Part shown: positions 7,688 to 16,840 of the stretch, piece after piece | Position numbering within the stretch: the first letter of the stretch is position 1 | Layout of the letters: each line of letters starts with the position of its first letter | Assembly: GCA_964494505.1 (NCBI GenBank) | Contig: CAZBRO010000020.1 | Span: forward strand, 36,295 to 100,294 | Length of the DNA: 64,000 bases | DNA from: CAIYRG01 sp964494505 | GTDB taxonomy: Bacteria > Pseudomonadota > Alphaproteobacteria > Micropepsales > Micropepsaceae | Direction: 5' to 3' | The notes under the pieces: model-generated | Database searches by the model: none | Told to the model about the DNA's origin: nothing | What the model saw: the letters and a program-made list of their open reading frames with translations, nothing else | Program-made: the position numbers and the translations under genes

Positions 7688-10134
7688 GGCTCCCGAGATC
7701 TCCTCATCTGGAATGGGGTGCTCTTCGCGATCGCGATCACGAGGGCAGACCATTTGTAATTGCCGGCCGCGCTGTCCCGCACGATCTTGCGAATGACCGG
7801 GCGGTCATATTCTTCGACGCCGCGGCCCAAAGCATAGGTAAGAAGTTTTTCCGTGACGGTGCCCGCGAATTGATCGGGGCGGGACATCAAATAATCGCGC
7901 AAGTCGGCCGGCCCGTTGAGCTCGAAACCGTCCGGCGTGACACCGGAGGCATCGATCTTGCTGCCGGCGTCCTTGTCGCGCCATTTGCCCGTCGCATCGA
8001 AGTTTTCGAGCGCAAAGCCCAAGGGGTCCATCACCTTGTGGCAACTGGCGCAGGCGGGATTGGCCCGATGGGCTTCCATCTGCTGGCGCATCGTGAGGAG
8101 CTTGCCGTCGTTGCCGGTCTTCAGCGCAAGCGACGGCACGTTCGCCGGCGGCGGCGGCGGCGGCGTGCCGAGGATGTTTTCAAGCAGCCATTTGCCGCGA
8201 ATCGTGGGCGCCGTCCGGGTGGCATAGGACGTCACTGTCAGGATGCTGCCCTGGCCGAGAAGGCCTTTCCGGTTTTCGTCGGTGAGCACGACGCGGCGGA
8301 AATGGCTGCCATAGACATTGGGTATCCCGTAATGCCGCGCCAGCCGCTCGTTCAGGAAAGTGTAGTCCGCATTGATCAGGTCGAGCACGCTTTTGTCTTC
8401 CTTGAGCATGCTCTGAAGGAAAAGTTCGGTCTCGTTCTGGAAGGCATCCCTGAGATTGGCATCGAAGTCGGGGAAGACGTCCGGATTGGGCCAGATCTTC
8501 TGCACATTGCGCAAATACAACCACTGTCCGGCGAAATTGCTCACCAGGGCTTCCGCGCGCGGGTCGGCCATCATGCGCCGCACCTGTTGTTCGAGCGTGG
8601 CCGGATCGCTGAGCTTGCCGTGCTCCGCCAGATCAAGAAGCTGGTCGTCGGGGATGCTGCTCCAGAGGAAGAACGACAATCGCGAGGCGAGTTCCAGATC
8701 GCTGATGCGATATACCGTACCGGGAGCGGCTTGCGGCGGATCGCGCTCGATCCGGAACAGGAATTCCGGGTCCACCAGAATCCGCTGCAGGGCGGTTTCA
8801 ATTCCGTCCTCGAAACTCCCGGCGCTGCGCCCCGAGTTATAGAAACCCATCAACTCCTGCAGGTCGGCGTCGGCGACCGGGTGGCGAAAGGCGCGATGCG
8901 CGAGATTGGAGAGAATGCGCTTGGCACAGGCTTCTTCCTCGCTCGCGGACGCCGGCTTGCAGAGGAATATCTTGGCGCGGCTCGGAGTGTCGCCCGCGCT
9001 CTTCGCATCGTAGGGGCCGCCGATGGCGATGCTGGCAACGGCCGGCTCCATATCGGTACGGCCATAACTGAGCGCGTAGGAATAATCGGTGACGGGCGGC
9101 TCGAAGATGCCTTCGGGTTCCGCCGCGTGGCTCGGGAACGTCACTTGAACTAGATGTTTGCCCGCTTTGGCCGGAAAGCGCAGTTCAAGATTCTGATCCA
9201 CGTTGATCAGATAGCGTTCGTATTCGCCTTGCCCGAAGGAACTGGGCTGTGCCGGGCGTTTGCCCTTGTAATCGCCGCCTACGGTAAATTGCTTGATCTT
9301 CTGTCCGTCCAGGCGAACGTCGATCTGGCGCGCATGCTCCGTACCGAGCGTATAGGTGTAGCCGTTCTTCTGCAGCTTGATGCGCAGCACATATTCGGCA
9401 TCGAGCGGAAAATCGTGGCGTATGGCCAAGCCGCCGCGCGAACCCAAAGGAAGGTCTTCGCTCATCCGGTCCTCCTGGATGAGGAAGCGCGGGAGCTCGT
9501 AATTCGTGAAGGCGGGGCTCGCGGCGCGATCGCCGATGGCGCTGCGGCCGATCTTGCGCGCAGCGGACAGATAGCTCTCCATCAGTACCGGCGAAACCGA
9601 AAGCACATCGCCATTGTTGTCGAAGCCGTAGCCGGCGTCATCGGCCGGCAACAACTCCGCAACGTCGGCCTCGACCGCAAGCAGATCGCGAATGGCGTTG
9701 GCGTATTCCGTCCGGTTGAGGCGATGGAGCGTGGGACGTCCGGGATTGGGTCTGATCTGGCCCAGACGATCGCGTTCGTTTTCGATCGATGCGACCAGCG
9801 CGTTATAGGTGGCGGCACTCGGCCGCGGCATGCCGGCAGGTGGCATTTCGCGGTTGCGCAGCTTGCGCAGAATCTTCTCCCAGGTCTCGCCGTTGACGTC
9901 GAGATGGGCGAGGTCGAGGGCCTCGATATCCAGTTTTGCCCGGGCCTTGGGACCGAAATGGCAGGTATCGCAATAGACCTTGGTGGTTTGCCAAAACGTC
10001 TGCCGATCGAATGCCGGGCGATCTGAGGCTGCGGCGGCAGGGGCCGGCTTTTCCGCCGGCACGGTTGCACCGGACAGGAATACTGTGCCCGCCAGCACCG
10101 CTCCGATTGCGCCCAGCGTTCGGGTACGAATCAC
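7684..10134 (-). CDS. DUF1587/1592/1588/1585 multidomain exported cytochrome-like protein
   Basis: 816 residues from a GTG at 10134, chosen because GGAAGGGAG lies 6 bases upstream and a signal peptide follows directly (IRTRTLGAIGAVLAGTVFLS). An N-terminal heme c motif CDTCH is at 55-59 (planctomycete-type cytochrome region). Then come the DUF1587 region (HRLNRTEYANAIRDLL), a beta-sandwich carbohydrate-binding-like region, DUF1595/DUF1592 (RLSFFLWSSIPDDQLL), DUF1588 (HYGIPNVYGSHFRRV) and DUF1585. A second heme motif CASCH is at 695-699. It is coupled to DUF1552 by a 4-base overlap. The pair is common in Acidobacteria, Planctomycetes and some Proteobacteria; the role is unknown, probably periplasmic redox chemistry on a polymer or aromatic compound. 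Confidence 0.93.
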   Translation of the reverse strand: MIRTRTLGAIGAVLAGTVFLSGATVPAEKPAPAAAASDRPAFDRQTFWQTTKVYCDTCHFGPKARAKLDIEALDLAHLDVNGETWEKILRKLRNREMPPAGMPRPSAATYNALVASIENERDRLGQIRPNPGRPTLHRLNRTEYANAIRDLLAVEADVAELLPADDAGYGFDNNGDVLSVSPVLMESYLSAARKIGRSAIGDRAASPAFTNYELPRFLIQEDRMSEDLPLGSRGGLAIRHDFPLDAEYVLRIKLQKNGYTYTLGTEHARQIDVRLDGQKIKQFTVGGDYKGKRPAQPSSFGQGEYERYLINVDQNLELRFPAKAGKHLVQVTFPSHAAEPEGIFEPPVTDYSYALSYGRTDMEPAVASIAIGGPYDAKSAGDTPSRAKIFLCKPASASEEEACAKRILSNLAHRAFRHPVADADLQELMGFYNSGRSAGSFEDGIETALQRILVDPEFLFRIERDPPQAAPGTVYRISDLELASRLSFFLWSSIPDDQLLDLAEHGKLSDPATLEQQVRRMMADPRAEALVSNFAGQWLYLRNVQKIWPNPDVFPDFDANLRDAFQNETELFLQSMLKEDKSVLDLINADYTFLNERLARHYGIPNVYGSHFRRVVLTDENRKGLLGQGSILTVTSYATRTAPTIRGKWLLENILGTPPPPPPANVPSLALKTGNDGKLLTMRQQMEAHRANPACASCHKVMDPLGFALENFDATGKWRDKDAGSKIDASGVTPDGFELNGPADLRDYLMSRPDQFAGTVTEKLLTYALGRGVEEYDRPVIRKIVRDSAAGNYKWSALVIAIAKSTPFQMRRSREP

Positions 10135-10305
10135 GTGTCGCTCCCTTCCAGGTGCAAACGATTTCCACAAGATTAGACTGGCGTAACCCCTCTTACAACC
10201 GCGCTCGGCGGCTTCGATTCGCCGAGCCGCCACCGCACTCGCGCCGGTTGCGACATTCGCGTAAAATCCCTAACGATCTGGCAGGCTCGGGGACGGGCAA
10301 GACTC

Positions 10306-11301
10306 ATGAGCGGAATGACCAATATGCGATGGAATCTCCTTTTATTCGTCGCAGCGGCCGCAATGCCCGCCGCGCTGCCCGCTGCGGGGCAAACGTCTAA
10401 GGCGGCCGGCCCGGCGCAAAGCGAAACGCAGAGTGCCGCTTCGGTCCCGGACTTTTCAGGCGTATGGAATCATCCAGCCTTTCCCTGGTTCGAACCGCCC
10501 GTTTCGGGCCCCGGCCCGATAACCAATTTGTCGCGTTGGGCCGAGCAGATTCCTGCCGGCGCGACCGGTTCGGCGGCATTGCCTCCCACCACCGTCGGCA
10601 TCAGCGACTACGATCAGCTCGTCGGAGATTACAAGAGCCCGATTCTGCAGCCCTGGGCGGCAGCGGTGGTCAAGCGGTTCGGCGAAATGTCGATTGCCGG
10701 GATCACCTATCCGAACCCGTCGAACCAGTGTTGGCCCTTTCCGATGCCGTTCATCTACAAGAATTTCATGGTTCAGATGCTGCAGCAGCCGGACAAGATC
10801 ACGATGTTGTACAGCGGCGATCATGAAGTGCGCCGGGTGCGCCTGAACCAGCCCCATCCCTCGAAGCTGAAACCGTCCTGGTATGGAGATTCGGTCGGCC
10901 ATTACGAGGGGGACACCCTCGTGATCGATACCGTCGGCGTCAGGACCGACCGCCCGTATGCGATGCTCGACCTGTTCGGTACGCCCTATACCGGCAAATT
11001 GCACATCGTCGAGCGCTATCGGCTTCGCGATTACGATGACGTCAAGGATGCGCTCGAGAGGAACAAGAAAGAGAATTGGCTGTTCAACGGCGATGTCTGG
11101 ACCCAGCAGCAGCGCGGCAAGTTCCTGCAGCTGCAGGTGACGATCGAGGATGAAGGCGTTTTTACCACGCCCTGGACCGCGACCCTGACTTACGCGCCGA
11201 CGCAAGACCAGATTCCGGAAGGCGTCTGTTCGGAAAATCCGCACGAGTATTATAGCAACAAGGACTCGGACGTGCCGAAAGCCCGGAAGCCGGACTTCTG
11301 A
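10306..11301 (+). CDS. Secreted PDFSGxW-family protein (copy 1)
   Basis: 331 residues, with a signal peptide (MRWNLLLFVAAAAMPAALPA after a short leader; starts at 10315 or 10324 are possible). Conserved marks are PDFSGVWNHP, NPSNQCWPFPMPF, the signature GHYEGDTLVIDTVG, HIVERYRL and a C-terminal KARKPDF. The same signature recurs in the protein at 61653-62585. This exported family is widespread in Acidobacteria, sphingomonads and Steroidobacter-like bacteria, usually as many paralogs, and has no established function. It is divergently placed to the DUF1592 gene with about 170 bases between them. Confidence 0.88.
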   Translation: MSGMTNMRWNLLLFVAAAAMPAALPAAGQTSKAAGPAQSETQSAASVPDFSGVWNHPAFPWFEPPVSGPGPITNLSRWAEQIPAGATGSAALPPTTVGISDYDQLVGDYKSPILQPWAAAVVKRFGEMSIAGITYPNPSNQCWPFPMPFIYKNFMVQMLQQPDKITMLYSGDHEVRRVRLNQPHPSKLKPSWYGDSVGHYEGDTLVIDTVGVRTDRPYAMLDLFGTPYTGKLHIVERYRLRDYDDVKDALERNKKENWLFNGDVWTQQQRGKFLQLQVTIEDEGVFTTPWTATLTYAPTQDQIPEGVCSENPHEYYSNKDSDVPKARKPDF

Positions 11302-11334
11302 AGGCGATAAGCCGGACGGGTGCGGCGGGCAAGC

Positions 11335-13632
11335 CTAATTTGAGACGACGTCAAACGACGCCGTCGCCGAGTGGCCGCTTACGGCGTCGGTTCCTCGGAC
11401 TGTCCACCGCCCGCGCTGCATGTCTTCCGGGATGGTGAGCGTCCGTGAACCCAAGCGCTCCGCCGTCAAGATATTTTCGGAATAGGATTTGAGCAGCTTT
11501 CCATCCGGCGAAAGAAGCGCGAGATGCACGACGTGCGTCCCTCCGTCGAGTTTCCCGTTGAAAGCGAAGCGGACGTCCATGGATTGGCCGGCGCGAACGC
11601 TTGCCGCGGTCGAAATGCCAAGCGAGGGAAGAGGCTCGTTCGCGACCGCCAGCAGGGTAGGGTCGTATGGATCCAGTCGCACGGTAACTCTGTCCACGCT
11701 TCCGAACTGCTTTCCGGTCCTGATGTCATAGACGAACGATTTGCGCGGCAAGCCCAGCGCAATCGCCTTGGGCCGCGCCAATTCGGGCGCTGCGCCCTCC
11801 GGCCATTGCTGTTGCAGTCCGATGATCGTTGTGGCGCCATTCTGAAATATTTGTGTGTCGATGTTCTCCGGTTTCGCGCCTGCCGGCTCCGTCAGCGTGA
11901 AACGCGCTTGAACGCCGGCGGCGAGCAGCAGCGTCCGCAAATCGCGTTCCGCACGTCCATCCATTCCGCTTGAGGGATCGTCGTAGGCGGTGTGGAGCAG
12001 GAGATGGCCGGACTTGCCCCTGCCGACGCGAAACGGCGCTGCGATTTCGCCCAGCGCCGGGAAAACGTCCGCCAGCAGCGGCTTTGCCGCCTTCTTGCTG
12101 TGCTGATCGAAGAGCCCGGGCTCGCGGTCTGCGATCACGGTGCCGCCGCGTTCTGCGAAATTCCGAATCTCGGCGGCTTCCTTTGGCGACAACGCGATGG
12201 CATCGGGGAGAATCAAAGCGCGGAAGCGGCCGCGTTCCAGCGCTCCGGATTCAATCATGCCGGAGGAAAGAATTTGATGGGGAACGCCCAAATGCGCGAG
12301 GAGCTTGTTGAAAATATCGGTTCCGTTCTCTGCAGCGTATGAATTGGTGCCGTTGCTCGCCCAGGCATTGCCTTTCGGTTGCCAATCCAACATCCATTGG
12401 GTGCGCATGCTGGCAGGCGAGTACAACACCGCGACATCTGCCGGCGCCTGCCGGCTGTTGATCAGCAGGGCGCCGAGGCCATTGCGGACCTCGGTAAAAT
12501 AAGGCTCTGCATTACGTCCGCGAGAGTCGAGCGAACCATCGTCCTGGTAAAATCGGTGAGCGCGGTCTTCCCAAAGCAAGACGCCTCGGCCCCCGTGCAG
12601 CAACACATGCCACAACCAGCTGAATTCATGAGGCCGCCCACCCATCGAGGTCGTCATGACGGCCAGTCCGGGATTCAAGGAGTGAACAATGTCGATACTG
12701 CCGCCAAAGTCATAGGGTTCGATCACGTCCACTGCATTTGCGAGAAGCGCGTAATCATAGCCGCCCCAGCCGGGCGTCTGTGTGCCGGTAATCGCGGCCA
12801 GAGCCGAGGGATCGGCGGCGTGGACCGCGTCCGTCCCCGCTCTCACGGCGCGCGCAAACGCGATGTTCATCCAGTTCTTGAAATCCGCCCAGGATGCAAA
12901 ATTGCCGTCCGCGCGGCGCATCGCCTGATCGGTTGTCTCGGGAACTACCGCATCCCAGTCCGCGAAACTGGTGCCCCATTCGGCATTCAAAGCAGCCAGA
13001 TCGCCATATTCGTCGCGAAGCCAATTCCTCATTCCTTCCAAGGATGGTTTGGAGAAATCGAAATCCCAATACGTACTGATCTCGGCAATTCCCGCCTCGT
13101 CGGCCAGGTTGTAAAATAGGGGATGGTAGGGCTCGTACGCCTTCACCTGATTGAAGAGCCGCTTGCGGATCACATCCAGCCAATCCTCGTCCGAAAGGCT
13201 GGGGTTGCGCATGAAGGCCGCCGGATCGCCGGGGTTCCTTTGGTAAATCTCGCGGGCTTCGCGGAACGCGAGGCTCGACCCCTGAAAATGGTAGCGCGCA
13301 TAGAAATCGGTGGCGATATTGTCGACATACCAGGGCATGTTGCTTGCAAGGAGGTCACGCGCCTCGGCGCCTACCAAACCGGCAATATCGGAAGGGTCGG
13401 CTGACGGCGGCAAATCGATTCTGCTGGCTATAACCTTTCCGGCCGTTACGCCCAACTCTTTCAGCCATGCGTTCTGCTGAGGCGAATGAGCCTGCCACAT
13501 CATGACTTGATAGTCCGGCCATGAAGGGGCTGGGGCCGGTGGCCCGGAGGTCGCCGCTATCGCACTCCCCCGGACGAGAGCGAGAATCAGCGCCAGCGGA
13601 ACGAAATGTCTCGATACCATTCCAAGTGCCAT
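11335..13632 (-). CDS. Exported GH42-like beta-galactosidase-type protein
   Basis: 765 residues from the ATG at 13632 (GAAGAG just upstream), with a signal peptide (SRHFVPLALILALVRGSAIA). The catalytic barrel resembles clan GH-A/GH42: YNLADEAGIAEISTYWDFDF supplies a likely acid/base Glu after Asp, followed by the typical FxxWLRxxYGDLAALNAEWGT block; a second acidic candidate lies in VIEPYDFGG. A trimerisation-like Rossmann segment follows (FRALILPDAIALSP, FAERGGTVIADREPGLFD), then a beta sandwich at the C-terminus. It likely hydrolyses galactosides or related sugars in the periplasm. The nearby FucP-type transporter could import the products; that link is inference. Confidence 0.82.
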   Translation of the reverse strand: MALGMVSRHFVPLALILALVRGSAIAATSGPPAPAPSWPDYQVMMWQAHSPQQNAWLKELGVTAGKVIASRIDLPPSADPSDIAGLVGAEARDLLASNMPWYVDNIATDFYARYHFQGSSLAFREAREIYQRNPGDPAAFMRNPSLSDEDWLDVIRKRLFNQVKAYEPYHPLFYNLADEAGIAEISTYWDFDFSKPSLEGMRNWLRDEYGDLAALNAEWGTSFADWDAVVPETTDQAMRRADGNFASWADFKNWMNIAFARAVRAGTDAVHAADPSALAAITGTQTPGWGGYDYALLANAVDVIEPYDFGGSIDIVHSLNPGLAVMTTSMGGRPHEFSWLWHVLLHGGRGVLLWEDRAHRFYQDDGSLDSRGRNAEPYFTEVRNGLGALLINSRQAPADVAVLYSPASMRTQWMLDWQPKGNAWASNGTNSYAAENGTDIFNKLLAHLGVPHQILSSGMIESGALERGRFRALILPDAIALSPKEAAEIRNFAERGGTVIADREPGLFDQHSKKAAKPLLADVFPALGEIAAPFRVGRGKSGHLLLHTAYDDPSSGMDGRAERDLRTLLLAAGVQARFTLTEPAGAKPENIDTQIFQNGATTIIGLQQQWPEGAAPELARPKAIALGLPRKSFVYDIRTGKQFGSVDRVTVRLDPYDPTLLAVANEPLPSLGISTAASVRAGQSMDVRFAFNGKLDGGTHVVHLALLSPDGKLLKSYSENILTAERLGSRTLTIPEDMQRGRWTVRGTDAVSGHSATASFDVVSN

Positions 13633-13845
13633 ATGCTCTTCGGCCTTGAGCCTTGCCAGGCTGCTGCCGCCAATCAAGCCATTTGCATCATAGCGCAGAT
13701 GCGCGCGGTGTGGAGAGATTGGGCAGGTTTCGCCGTACTCGCGCAAAAGGCGAATTCGCCACCGGGCGCCGGCTGGGCTAGATTTCTTTTCGATAGGAAT
13801 GATCTCTGAAGACTGATTCGCTTTGCGCCAGGGGGCTTTGAAATC

Positions 13846-16827
13846 ATGCGGTCTGTTCTCAGTCCTGCCGAAACCTTAGGCCTATCCGGCGCCACCTTGG
13901 AAGGACGCGTCAGGCGGGCGGTGCACCACGTCTCCGATGCGACCTTTGCGCGGCTTGCCGATCGCTTGCGCGCGGACGCGTTGTCCAACCAGATGATCTA
14001 CGAACATGACGGGGTCGAGGAGGCGATACGCATCATGCTGCGTCCGCTCCTGGTGATGCCGGAGCAGCTCTCCTATGTCCACCATGTCTGTCTTCAGCTC
14101 ATCGAAGCGCTGAAGCGCTTTCCGGGGCTGTATCTGCAGGACGAGCGGATAAGGCGCATTCTTGCAATCACGCCCGATGAAGAGCGTTGGTTTCGCGACA
14201 CCTGGACGCCGGCGCATGAGCGGTTCAATTCGATTTACGGCCGCCTTGACGCGGTGTGCGATTTCACCAGCGCCGGCTGGCAGGATTCGCTTCATTTCAT
14301 GGAACCGAACCTCACCGGCGTCGGCGGGATTCATTTTTCGCCTGTTGCAGAGGAACTGGTCTTTCGGGACGTCATACCGACCTTGTTCGAACACAATCCC
14401 GAACTGACCGTCCACTTGCCGCGCGATCAGCGCGATCTGTTCGTGCAGGTTTTGATCGACCATGCGCGCGCCATCGGCCGCGATACCTGCCAACTCTGCT
14501 TCGTCGAAGCGAAATATGTGCATGACGGGCCAAACGAGCAATCGGTGCTCAGCCGATATCTTTCGCGCAAACACGGCCTCACCATCGCGCACGCCGATCC
14601 GCGCGAACTGCGCGTGGTGGGCGAAGAGGTCTATTACGAAGACGTCCGAATCGATGTTGCCTATCGCGATTACGGCGTGCTTGAACTCATCGAGACCGAG
14701 AGGGAATGGGGCAAACCGCTCGACGCGATGCGGCTTTTATTCCGGCAGAATCGGGTTGTCTCCTCGATCGTCGGCGAATTCGATCACAAGAGCGCTTTCG
14801 AAATCCTCACCGATCCGGTGCTGGCAAACCAATATATCGGCGCCGACGACCTTCGCCTGTTCCGCCGCCATGTGTTGTGGACGCGGCTGGCCGGCGACCG
14901 CAAGACGACGCTGCCGGGAGGCCATGAAGGCGATCTTCTGGGATTTGCGCGCCGCAATCGCGAGCTTCTGGTGCTGAAGCCGAACCGCTCCTATGGCGGC
15001 GCCGGTGTGGTGCTGGGCGCGGCAACGGGCCAGGCCGAATGGGAGCGGCTGCTGGACGAGGCCGCGGCGCTGTACGAGGATCCCGAGCGCTCGTCGGTGC
15101 TGCAGCTGGCCGCGCGTCTTCCGGTCCACGAATTTCCCATCGTGGGCGCCGACGGCCGCGTTTTCGGCGAACCCTTCTATGCCGTGATGGGTTTCGCTGC
15201 GACGGAAAACGGGCTTGGCACCTTGTGCCGGGTTTCCCAGAAGCAAGTTGTGAACGTTGCGCAGCGCGGCGGCCTCGCGGCGCTGCTTGAGGCGAACGCG
15301 CCGCCCGAACTCACCATACCGACACGCCCGATTAACCGCGCGGCAGCGGCGCAGGCGGAACTTCGCAATCAGATCCGCGAGCTGCGCCATCTCGATCATG
15401 CAATTGCGCTTCTGGGCTGGGACGAGGAGACCATGCTGCCCGCCATGGGGCGCGACGAGCGCGGCGAGCAATTGGCGACGCTGGAAGGGCTTCGCCACGC
15501 GCTGATCGTTTCCAACAGCGTTGGCGACCTCGTGGAACAGGTGGCGGCTCAAGCGGAGAGTAGCCATGAGTGGGCGCACGAACTTCCCTTGCTGCGCCGC
15601 CTGCGGCGCCAGGCAATGGCGCTTCCGCAGGATTTTGTACGCCATTTCGCGAACACCCGGTCGCAGTCCTTGGGCGCATGGGAAGAGGCGCGGGCGCGAG
15701 ACGATTTCAGCATTTTCGCCCGTCCCTTCGATCAATTGCTCGGACTGCTGCGGGACAAGGCGGCCGCACTGGCCTCGGGCGGCGATCCCTACGACGCGCT
15801 GCTCGACGAAAGCGAGCCGGCCATGAAACGCGCCCGTCTCGATCCGGTGCTCGACGAGGTGCGCAAGCGCCTGGTGCCGCTGGTGCAGGAAGCATCGGCC
15901 GCGACCGCGTCCCATGCCGGCCTCCTTGCGGGGCGGAGATTTGCAGAGCCAGGGCAATGGGCACTCTCCCGTCAATTGCTCGCCGCCATCGGATTTGAGT
16001 TCGAGCGCGGCCGTCTGGACCGCTCGACGCATCCCTTCACGCTCTATGCCGGCGTCAACGATGTGCGGCTCACCATCCGCGTCGACGAAAACGACCTGCC
16101 GTCTGCCGTCCTTGCCGTCCTGCATGAAGGCGGCCATGGCCTCTACGATCAGGGCTTCGATCCGGCCGACAATGAATCGCTCCTCAGCGAAGCGCCCAGC
16201 ATGGGCTTGCATGAATCTCAGTCGCGGCTATGGGAGAACCATGTCGGGCTTAGTCACGCCTTTTGGCGGTTCGCGTTTCCGCGCTTGCGCGATCTGTTTC
16301 CCGAGGCTGTCCAGGGGCTCTCCGATGAAACGCTTTACCGTGCGGTCAATGCCGTCAGACCCGGCGCGAACCGCGTCGGCGCAGACGAGATGTCATATCA
16401 TTTGCACATCGTCCTCCGTTACGAACTGGAAGTGGCGCTGTTGTCGGGTTCGCTTGCGGTCCGGGACCTGCCCGCTGCGTGGAACGAACGCAGCGCCGCA
16501 TTGATCGGAGCGGCGCCGTCGTCCGATCGCGACGGGGTGCTGCAGGACGTGCATTGGTCGCTCGGAAGTTTCGGCTATTTCCCCTCCTATACGATCGGGA
16601 GCCTTTATGCCGCGCAATTGGCCGAGACCTATGCGCGGGAGCATCCGCTCCAGGACGAAATCGAACGGGGCGAATTTCACGGCTTGCTCGGGTGGCTCCG
16701 CACCCATGTGCATCGGATCGGCCACCGGTTCGAGGCCGAAGAAATCGTCACGACAGCAACGGGGACCGGCCTCGATAGCGGCGCCTTTTTCCGCCATCTG
16801 GAACGCAAAATCGCAGAATGCAGATAG
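13846..16827 (+). CDS. Fusion of a circularly permuted ATP-grasp-like domain and an M32 carboxypeptidase
   Basis: 993 residues in one uninterrupted frame. Residues 1 to about 485 resemble circularly permuted ATP-grasp ligases: EPNLTGVGGIHFSPVAEELV at about 152-171 and the nucleotide-binding LKPNRSYGGAGVVLG with Lys378. From about 500 to the end it is a complete M32 (Taq-type) metallocarboxypeptidase: LLGWDEETMLPAMG, HPFTLYAGVNDVRLTI, the zinc motif HEGGH at 760-764, a further ligand Glu790 in GLHESQSRLWENHVG, then GADEMSYHLHIVLRYELE and VLQDVHWSLGSFGYFPSY. M32 enzymes are normally about 500 residues and stand alone. The fused ligase could make, and the peptidase remove, an amide-linked residue on the same substrate. 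Cytosolic; no leader. Confidence 0.9.
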   Translation: MRSVLSPAETLGLSGATLEGRVRRAVHHVSDATFARLADRLRADALSNQMIYEHDGVEEAIRIMLRPLLVMPEQLSYVHHVCLQLIEALKRFPGLYLQDERIRRILAITPDEERWFRDTWTPAHERFNSIYGRLDAVCDFTSAGWQDSLHFMEPNLTGVGGIHFSPVAEELVFRDVIPTLFEHNPELTVHLPRDQRDLFVQVLIDHARAIGRDTCQLCFVEAKYVHDGPNEQSVLSRYLSRKHGLTIAHADPRELRVVGEEVYYEDVRIDVAYRDYGVLELIETEREWGKPLDAMRLLFRQNRVVSSIVGEFDHKSAFEILTDPVLANQYIGADDLRLFRRHVLWTRLAGDRKTTLPGGHEGDLLGFARRNRELLVLKPNRSYGGAGVVLGAATGQAEWERLLDEAAALYEDPERSSVLQLAARLPVHEFPIVGADGRVFGEPFYAVMGFAATENGLGTLCRVSQKQVVNVAQRGGLAALLEANAPPELTIPTRPINRAAAAQAELRNQIRELRHLDHAIALLGWDEETMLPAMGRDERGEQLATLEGLRHALIVSNSVGDLVEQVAAQAESSHEWAHELPLLRRLRRQAMALPQDFVRHFANTRSQSLGAWEEARARDDFSIFARPFDQLLGLLRDKAAALASGGDPYDALLDESEPAMKRARLDPVLDEVRKRLVPLVQEASAATASHAGLLAGRRFAEPGQWALSRQLLAAIGFEFERGRLDRSTHPFTLYAGVNDVRLTIRVDENDLPSAVLAVLHEGGHGLYDQGFDPADNESLLSEAPSMGLHESQSRLWENHVGLSHAFWRFAFPRLRDLFPEAVQGLSDETLYRAVNAVRPGANRVGADEMSYHLHIVLRYELEVALLSGSLAVRDLPAAWNERSAALIGAAPSSDRDGVLQDVHWSLGSFGYFPSYTIGSLYAAQLAETYAREHPLQDEIERGEFHGLLGWLRTHVHRIGHRFEAEEIVTTATGTGLDSGAFFRHLERKIAECR

Positions 16828-16840
16828 CGGACCGGCTTTG

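Noticed and set aside
14737..16212. 491-codon minus-strand frame
   Set aside because: Antisense to the fused ATP-grasp/M32 gene; no recognisable motif.
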